This document shows, in pieces, positions 60,542 through 64,000 of a DNA stretch of 64,000 nucleotides. How positions within the stretch are numbered: the first letter of the stretch is position 1; every line of letters begins with the position of its first letter. This stretch comes from Mucilaginibacter_A sp050955045. GTDB taxonomy: Bacteria; Bacteroidota; Bacteroidia; Sphingobacteriales; Sphingobacteriaceae. The notes below the pieces were generated by a model. It did no database searches. It was not told the DNA's origin and saw only the letters and a program-made list of their open reading frames with translations. The DNA lies in the NCBI GenBank assembly GCA_050955045.1, contig JBPBQV010000002.1, forward strand, positions 289,841-353,840. Direction: 5' to 3'. The position numbers were made by a program, and so were the translations under genes.

Positions 60542-61298
60542 CCTGATCTTTTTTAAAGAAAACCAGACCAATCCAAAAAAGATCAATTGTTACCGAAACC
60601 TGCGGATGTTTTTTAATTTTTTTCCAGGCCGATTTCATGCCTTCGCTCCAATAAATATCATCAAAAATAATAACCGTTTTATCATAAGCTTTTGGCAAAA
60701 TCCAGTCAAAATATCTTAAAGTAGCTTCTTCTGTATGATTTCCGTCGATAAAAACGAAATCTATTTGCTGTTCTTTTGCTAAAACCTCAGGCAAAACCAC
60801 ATCAAAATTACCAACCAATAATTTGATATTCTCTGCATCACATACTTCAAAGTTTTTCGCTGCAACAGCTGCAATTTCCTGGCAGCCTTCAATGGTTGTT
60901 AATTGTGCCGAAGGATTTGCTTTATGCAGATATAAAGAAGTTACGCCTAAACACGTTCCCAATTCAATCAACTTTTTGGGTTGAAGATGTGCAACCAAAC
61001 GATAAAGTAATTGCGCCATTTTGGGAGATTTTAAAGCATTGTTAGCAATTTGGTGTACTTCTTTTACCCGATCTTTATTGATGTGCGAGCCTGCGCCCAA
61101 ATCAACAACCGTAACTTTGGTTTTGCTTTGCAGCAATTGCTGTCTGATGTGCTCTATTGGCAGATAATCGCCTTTGGCACTAAAATCGTATATTACGCTA
61201 TCAATAAGCTCGTATACAAACGGCGAATGCACGCCATGCCGACTCTTTGCGGTGAAGTAATGTTTAAGGTAATTGCTGGCAAACTTCCAGTTGAACAT
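60513..61298 (-). CDS. Class I SAM-dependent methyltransferase (O-methyltransferase-like)
   Basis: A 261-residue protein. SHINKDRVKEVHQIANNALKSP is a linker. The SAM-binding part has KLIELGTCLGVTSLYLHKAN, LTTIEGCQEIAAVAAKNFEVC and IDFVFIDGNHTEEATLRYFDWILP (Asp metal-site analogue), then VIIFDDIYWSEGMKSAWKKI. This fits small-molecule or catechol O-methyltransferase-like enzymes. The substrate is unknown. The TATCTTTG box lies only 4 bases before the ATG. Confidence 0.82.
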   Translation of the reverse strand: MFNWKFASNYLKHYFTAKSRHGVHSPFVYELIDSVIYDFSAKGDYLPIEHIRQQLLQSKTKVTVVDLGAGSHINKDRVKEVHQIANNALKSPKMAQLLYRLVAHLQPKKLIELGTCLGVTSLYLHKANPSAQLTTIEGCQEIAAVAAKNFEVCDAENIKLLVGNFDVVLPEVLAKEQQIDFVFIDGNHTEEATLRYFDWILPKAYDKTVIIFDDIYWSEGMKSAWKKIKKHPQVSVTIDLFWIGLVFFKKDQVKEDFKVKF

Positions 61299-61321
61299 AC
61301 GCCAAAGATAATTTATATTTG
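61291..61321 (+). promoter_or_regulatory. Promoter of the SirB1-like gene
   Basis: TTG (61291-61293), 20 bases, TATATTTG (61314-61321): a near-ideal Bacteroidota -33/-7 pair, 33 bases before the ATG at 61354. It overlaps the divergent minus-strand box at 61303-61310. Confidence 0.6.
61303..61310 (-). promoter_or_regulatory. -7 box of the methyltransferase, four bases before its start
   Basis: On the minus strand TATCTTTG is followed by GCGT and then ATG. This spacing would place the first transcribed base at or near the start codon, i.e. a leaderless mRNA. Confidence 0.5.
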
Positions 61322-61353
61322 AAATAATTGTTCTCTTTTAACTCGTCCCTTTT

Positions 61354-62229
61354 ATGCTCAATCCAACAGAAATAAATTCATTAGTCAAATTATTGGACGA
61401 TCCCGACCAAGAAATATATAATCATGTGCACGAAAAACTCTTTTCTTACGGGGCCGAAGTTATTAGCCATCTAGAAGCAGCCTGGGAAAGTGCTTTTGAT
61501 CCGGTTTTGCAGGAACGTATTGCTGGATTAGTACACGAAATCCAATTTTCCAATCTTAAAAATGATCTGAAACTGTGGTGCCAAAGCGGTGCTTTTGATT
61601 TGTTGCGTGGTGCGTTATTAATCAATAAATACCAATATCCGGATTTAGACGAGCAAAAGGTTATTAATGAGATTGAAGCTATTAAGCGCGATATCTGGCT
61701 GCAAATGATTTACGAATCCAGCGCAGTAGAAAAAATCAAGTTAATGAACCATGTTTTTTACAATATTTATGGTTTCAGCGGCAACACAGCTAATCATCAG
61801 GATCCGCAAAATTCTTACCTCAGCCAGGTAATGGAAATGAAGAAAGGAAACCAAATTTCGCTGGCGGTTGTGTATTCTGTTATCGCACAAAAATTAGATA
61901 TTCCGGTTTTTGGGGTGAATTTACCGCAGCATTTTATTTTAGCTTATGTAGATGAAAGTGCAGATCAGGAAACAGAAAACGGAATTTTGTTCTACATCAA
62001 CACCTTTAATAAAGGTTTTATTTTTGGGAAACGGGATGTAGATATGTTTTTGAAACAGCTGGATTTAAAACCCGAAAAGCAATATTACGAACCTTGCAGT
62101 AACCAGGAAATCATCAAACGGATTTTGCGAAATCTGATTAGTTCTTACGAAAATTCTGGACTAACAGAAAAAGTTGAAGAATTAACAGAATTGTTGATGA
62201 TTGCAAGTGAAGATCATCCGCATTCATAA
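61354..62229 (+). CDS. SirB1/transglutaminase-like family protein
   Basis: A 291-residue cytoplasmic protein. The N-terminal third is helical (LVKLLDDPDQEIYNHVHEKL). The SirB1-like domain has GFSGNTANHQDPQNSYLSQV, QISLAVVYSVIAQKLDIPVF and GVNLPQHFILAYVD, which carries the conserved His. The usual Cys of true transglutaminases is not visible, so it may not be catalytic. The function in this phylum is unknown. It has its own promoter and ends at the motif-pair terminator. Confidence 0.8.
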   Translation: MLNPTEINSLVKLLDDPDQEIYNHVHEKLFSYGAEVISHLEAAWESAFDPVLQERIAGLVHEIQFSNLKNDLKLWCQSGAFDLLRGALLINKYQYPDLDEQKVINEIEAIKRDIWLQMIYESSAVEKIKLMNHVFYNIYGFSGNTANHQDPQNSYLSQVMEMKKGNQISLAVVYSVIAQKLDIPVFGVNLPQHFILAYVDESADQETENGILFYINTFNKGFIFGKRDVDMFLKQLDLKPEKQYYEPCSNQEIIKRILRNLISSYENSGLTEKVEELTELLMIASEDHPHS

Positions 62230-62246
62230 TTTCCTTGTCAATACAA

Positions 62247-62290
62247 ATGCTGTTTTTATCACCTAAAAATTAGTGTGATAAAAACAGCAT
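62247..62290. terminator. Perfect hairpin formed by two head-to-head dispersed motifs
   Basis: ATGCTGTTTTTATCAC (62247-62262) and GTGATAAAAACAGCAT (62275-62290) are exact 16-base reverse complements with a 12-base loop (CTAAAAATTAGT). It lies between the ends of convergent genes. Each arm is one AC-type dispersed motif. The arms have T-runs, so it can act as a two-way terminator. Confidence 0.85.
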
Positions 62291-62300
62291 CATTTAAAAT

Positions 62301-63390
62301 TTAGTTATTTCCGCCAAATTCCATCAAAAAAGCTTTTAGAAATTCATCCAAATCGCCATCCAAAACGCCTTGTGCATTGGATGTTTCGTAACTAGTACGT
62401 ACATCTTTTACCAATTTATACGGATGCAAAACGTAATTCCGGATTTGCGAACCCCATTCGATTTTCATTTTTGCACCTTCAATTGCATTGCTGATTTCCA
62501 TCCGCTTGCGCAATTCTGCTTCGTACAATTGGGATTTTAACAAACGAATTGCGTTTTCCTTATTCTGTAATTGCGAACGCGATTCCTGATTTTTAATGAT
62601 GATACCCGAAGGTTTGTGATACAAACGAACGGCAGTTTCCACCTTGTTCACATTCTGACCGCCAGCACCACCAGAACGGAAAGTTTCAAATTCAATATCC
62701 GCAGGGTTTACATCAATTTCAATCGTGTCATCCACCAAAGGATAAACATAAACCGATGCAAACGAAGTATGGCGTTTGGCATTGCTATCAAACGGAGAAA
62801 TACGCACCAAACGATGCACGCCGTTTTCGCCTTTTAAATAACCATAAGCAAAATCGCCTTCTATTTGCAGCGTTACAGTTTTTACGCCTGCAACTTCACC
62901 TTCCTGAAAATCCTGTTCGCTTACCTTGTAACCGTGCTTTTGCGCCCACATCGTATACATCCGCATCAGCATACTGGCCCAATCGCAACTTTCGGTTCCG
63001 CCTGCGCCTGCTGTAATTTGCAAAACGGCATTCAGCTGATCTTCATCAGCAGAAAGCATATTTTTAAATTCCAGATCTTCCAGCTGTTTTAACGTAGAAT
63101 CGTATTGTTCTTTGGCTTCCTCATCCGTTGCATCGCCGGATTGGTTCATTTCCTGCATCACCACCGTATCATCAACAGAAGTTTCTACCGCTTTAAAAGC
63201 ATCGGTCCATGTTTTTTTACTTTTCATGGAAGCCAGTACCTTCTCCGCTTTTTTAGAATCATCCCAAAAATCGGGTGCCATGGTAATGTCTTCTTCCTCT
63301 TTTAGCCGATATAATTTCGTATCGACGTCAAAGATGCCTCCTTAGGGAAGTTACTCGATCCCTCAAGTCTTGAACTTGTTCTTTTGTCAT
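62301..63390 (-). CDS. prfB: Peptide chain release factor 2 with programmed +1 frameshift
   Basis: Translation starts at ATG 63390: codons 1-20 read MTKEQVQDLRDRVTSLRRHL and meet TGA at 63330-63328. Skipping one base (CTT TGA C to CTT GAC) continues as DVDTKLYRLKEEEDITMAPD to the stop at 62301, 362 residues in all. An internal Shine-Dalgarno AGGAGG (63342-63337) lies three bases before the CTT slip codon, as in classic prfB. The GGQ loop is in RSGGAGGQNVNKVETAVRL. It releases peptides at UGA and UAA and autoregulates through the frameshift. A start at MAPDF would be an artefact. Confidence 0.95.
63328..63342 (-). promoter_or_regulatory. RF2 autoregulatory frameshift site
   Basis: On the minus strand AGGAGGCATCTTTGA. 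The internal Shine-Dalgarno, 3-base spacer, CUU slip codon and UGA stop match the canonical prfB signal. Low RF2 favours the +1 shift and more RF2. Confidence 0.95.
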
Positions 63391-63394
63391 GCCG

Positions 63395-63402
63395 CAAATA
63401 TA
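63395..63402 (-). promoter_or_regulatory. -7 box of prfB, four bases before its start
   Basis: On the minus strand TATATTTG is followed by CGGC and then ATG. It matches TAnnTTTG perfectly and predicts a leaderless or nearly leaderless transcript. Confidence 0.5.
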
Positions 63403-63450
63403 GAAATTTGATTTTGGCGAAAGTGATCAACCTGAAACCAATTTTAAGTT

Positions 63451-63465
63451 GATAAAAACAGTATG
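63451..63465 (+). repeat. Dispersed motif copy (AC type) between prfB and the LVIVD gene
   Basis: TGATAAAAACAGTAT lies in the divergent region upstream of the LVIVD lipoprotein. It is an extended AC-type copy. Confidence 0.7.
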
Positions 63466-63538
63466 AAACTTTCTTTTTTGATTGTAGCGAATGTGCGGTT
63501 TGCTTCGTACTGGCTTTATCAACCTAAAATAAACTGTT

Positions 63539-63970
63539 ATGAAACAACCCATACTATTTTTATCGATGTTTTTTATGGCAAGTATTTTCTTGCTTACTTC
63601 CTGTTCAAAAGAAGATAATTTAGAACATTACACGTATTACAAACCCGTGTATAAAAGCAAGGCCGAAGTAAGAGCAAACATTAAAAGCGGACCGGTTAGA
63701 GACGTGTTAGAAGCCGGAAAAATTTTTATTAAAGACAATTATTTATTTTTGGTTGATGTAAACAGAGGTGTGCACATTGTGGATGTTACAAACATCAGCC
63801 AACCGCATAAAGTTGCATTTATACCAATTCCGGGTTGTGCCGATATTGCCGTTAGAGGAAATTATTTATACGCCGATTGTGGTAAAGATTTAGTAACGAT
63901 AATGTGTAGTGCGATTAAAGAGCTAAAGCATATTTTAGATGATTCAGCGGTTTATTATTTTGTTTATTGA
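63539..63970 (+). pseudogene. Truncated LVIVD-repeat lipoprotein
   Basis: A 143-residue frame. A lipoprotein signal ends LLTSC. YTYYKPVYKSKAEVRANI and GKIFIKDNYLFLVDVNRGVHIVDVTNISQP, then IPIPGCADIAVRGNYLYADCGKDLVTI, are the start of an LVIVD beta-propeller, which is normally well over 350 residues long. After DLVTI, where IDxSNP would follow, the sequence becomes MCSAIKELKHILDDS and soon stops at 63968; no other frame resumes the propeller here. It is probably cut short by an insertion or rearrangement at about 63903. Confidence 0.65.
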
Positions 63971-64000
63971 TGAATTGCAGACAAGTAATTGCGGCAACTT

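Noticed and set aside
63105..63281. prfB starting at MAPDFWDD (63281)
   Set aside because: The leader ORF with AGGAGG-CAT-CTT-TGA-C and the in-phase continuation shows a programmed frameshift, so the true start is 63390.
337..63465. Interpretation of the dispersed word as a KOPS/Chi-like polar sequence
   Set aside because: Strand use is balanced (21 vs 22) across a window with no sign of an origin or terminus.
1..64000. CRISPR arrays, tRNA/rRNA genes, riboswitches, prophage
   Set aside because: No regularly spaced direct repeats, no cloverleaf or CCA-like segments in gaps and no phage genes were seen; most gaps are under 150 bases.

Overview
The window reads as one contiguous piece of core chromosome from an AT-rich member of the Bacteroidota, most likely a Sphingobacteriales relative (inference from gene content, not from a database match). 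The evidence is a gliding/type IX secretion gene set (GldB, SprE/PorW, GldK-L-M-N), an alternative complex III (ActA-F) joined to a caa3-type oxidase, families mostly seen in this phylum (DUF4271, DUF4286, AtpZ/AtpI ahead of a long AtpB), few Shine-Dalgarno sites, and TAnnTTTG-type promoter boxes. I saw no rRNA, tRNA, CRISPR array, prophage or intact insertion sequence.

Layout. 1-333 is the end of gldB. 366-554 is a small membrane protein. 739-6515 (minus) is the ATP synthase operon atpZ-atpI-atpB-atpE-atpF-atpH-atpA-atpG, without the beta and epsilon genes. 6640-13563 (plus) holds sprE, a class A penicillin-binding protein and uvrC. 13604-18348 (minus) is gldK-L-M-N, the core of the type IX secretion motor. 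18652-21940 (minus) has hemD, a DUF4271 membrane protein and a gluconokinase. 22108-26681 has hemW, a transposase remnant, a JmjC-like oxygenase, an endonuclease III, an NTF2-like secreted protein and a PfkB sugar kinase. 26829-31747 (plus) carries a VWA/MoxR-AAA pair, a membrane metallophosphoesterase and a UbiA-like protein. 31894-36161 (minus) is an HK-RR two-component system plus an S9-family protein that has lost its catalytic Ser and His. 36318-41270 holds a TPR protein, DUF4286, rfbC, a phosphoesterase, an OmpA-type lipoprotein and DUF2461. 41337-58033 (minus) is the respiratory block: actA-B-C-D-E-F, coxB, coxA, then, after a terminator-like hairpin, ctaA, ctaB, two coxC-like genes, coxD, sco, DUF420 and a CxxC membrane protein. 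58283-64000 has a deoxyhypusine-synthase-like enzyme, a small Omp85-type barrel, a methyltransferase, a SirB1-like protein, prfB with a programmed frameshift, and a truncated LVIVD lipoprotein.

How it fits together. The respiratory block moves electrons from menaquinol through ActA-F cytochromes to the CuA/heme-copper oxidase, with heme A and copper assembly factors encoded beside it. The resulting ion gradient drives both the ATP synthase at the left end and, through GldL/GldM, the type IX secretion/gliding motor.

The main unexplained signal is a short dispersed DNA word, TAAAA(GA or AC)AGYA. By hand count it occurs at least 43 times, equally on both strands. It occurs in intergenic DNA and inside genes in different reading frames, and sometimes as head-to-head pairs forming terminator-like hairpins. 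Base composition predicts fewer than one copy. The pattern resembles DNA-uptake signal sequences and is the best candidate here for something undescribed.
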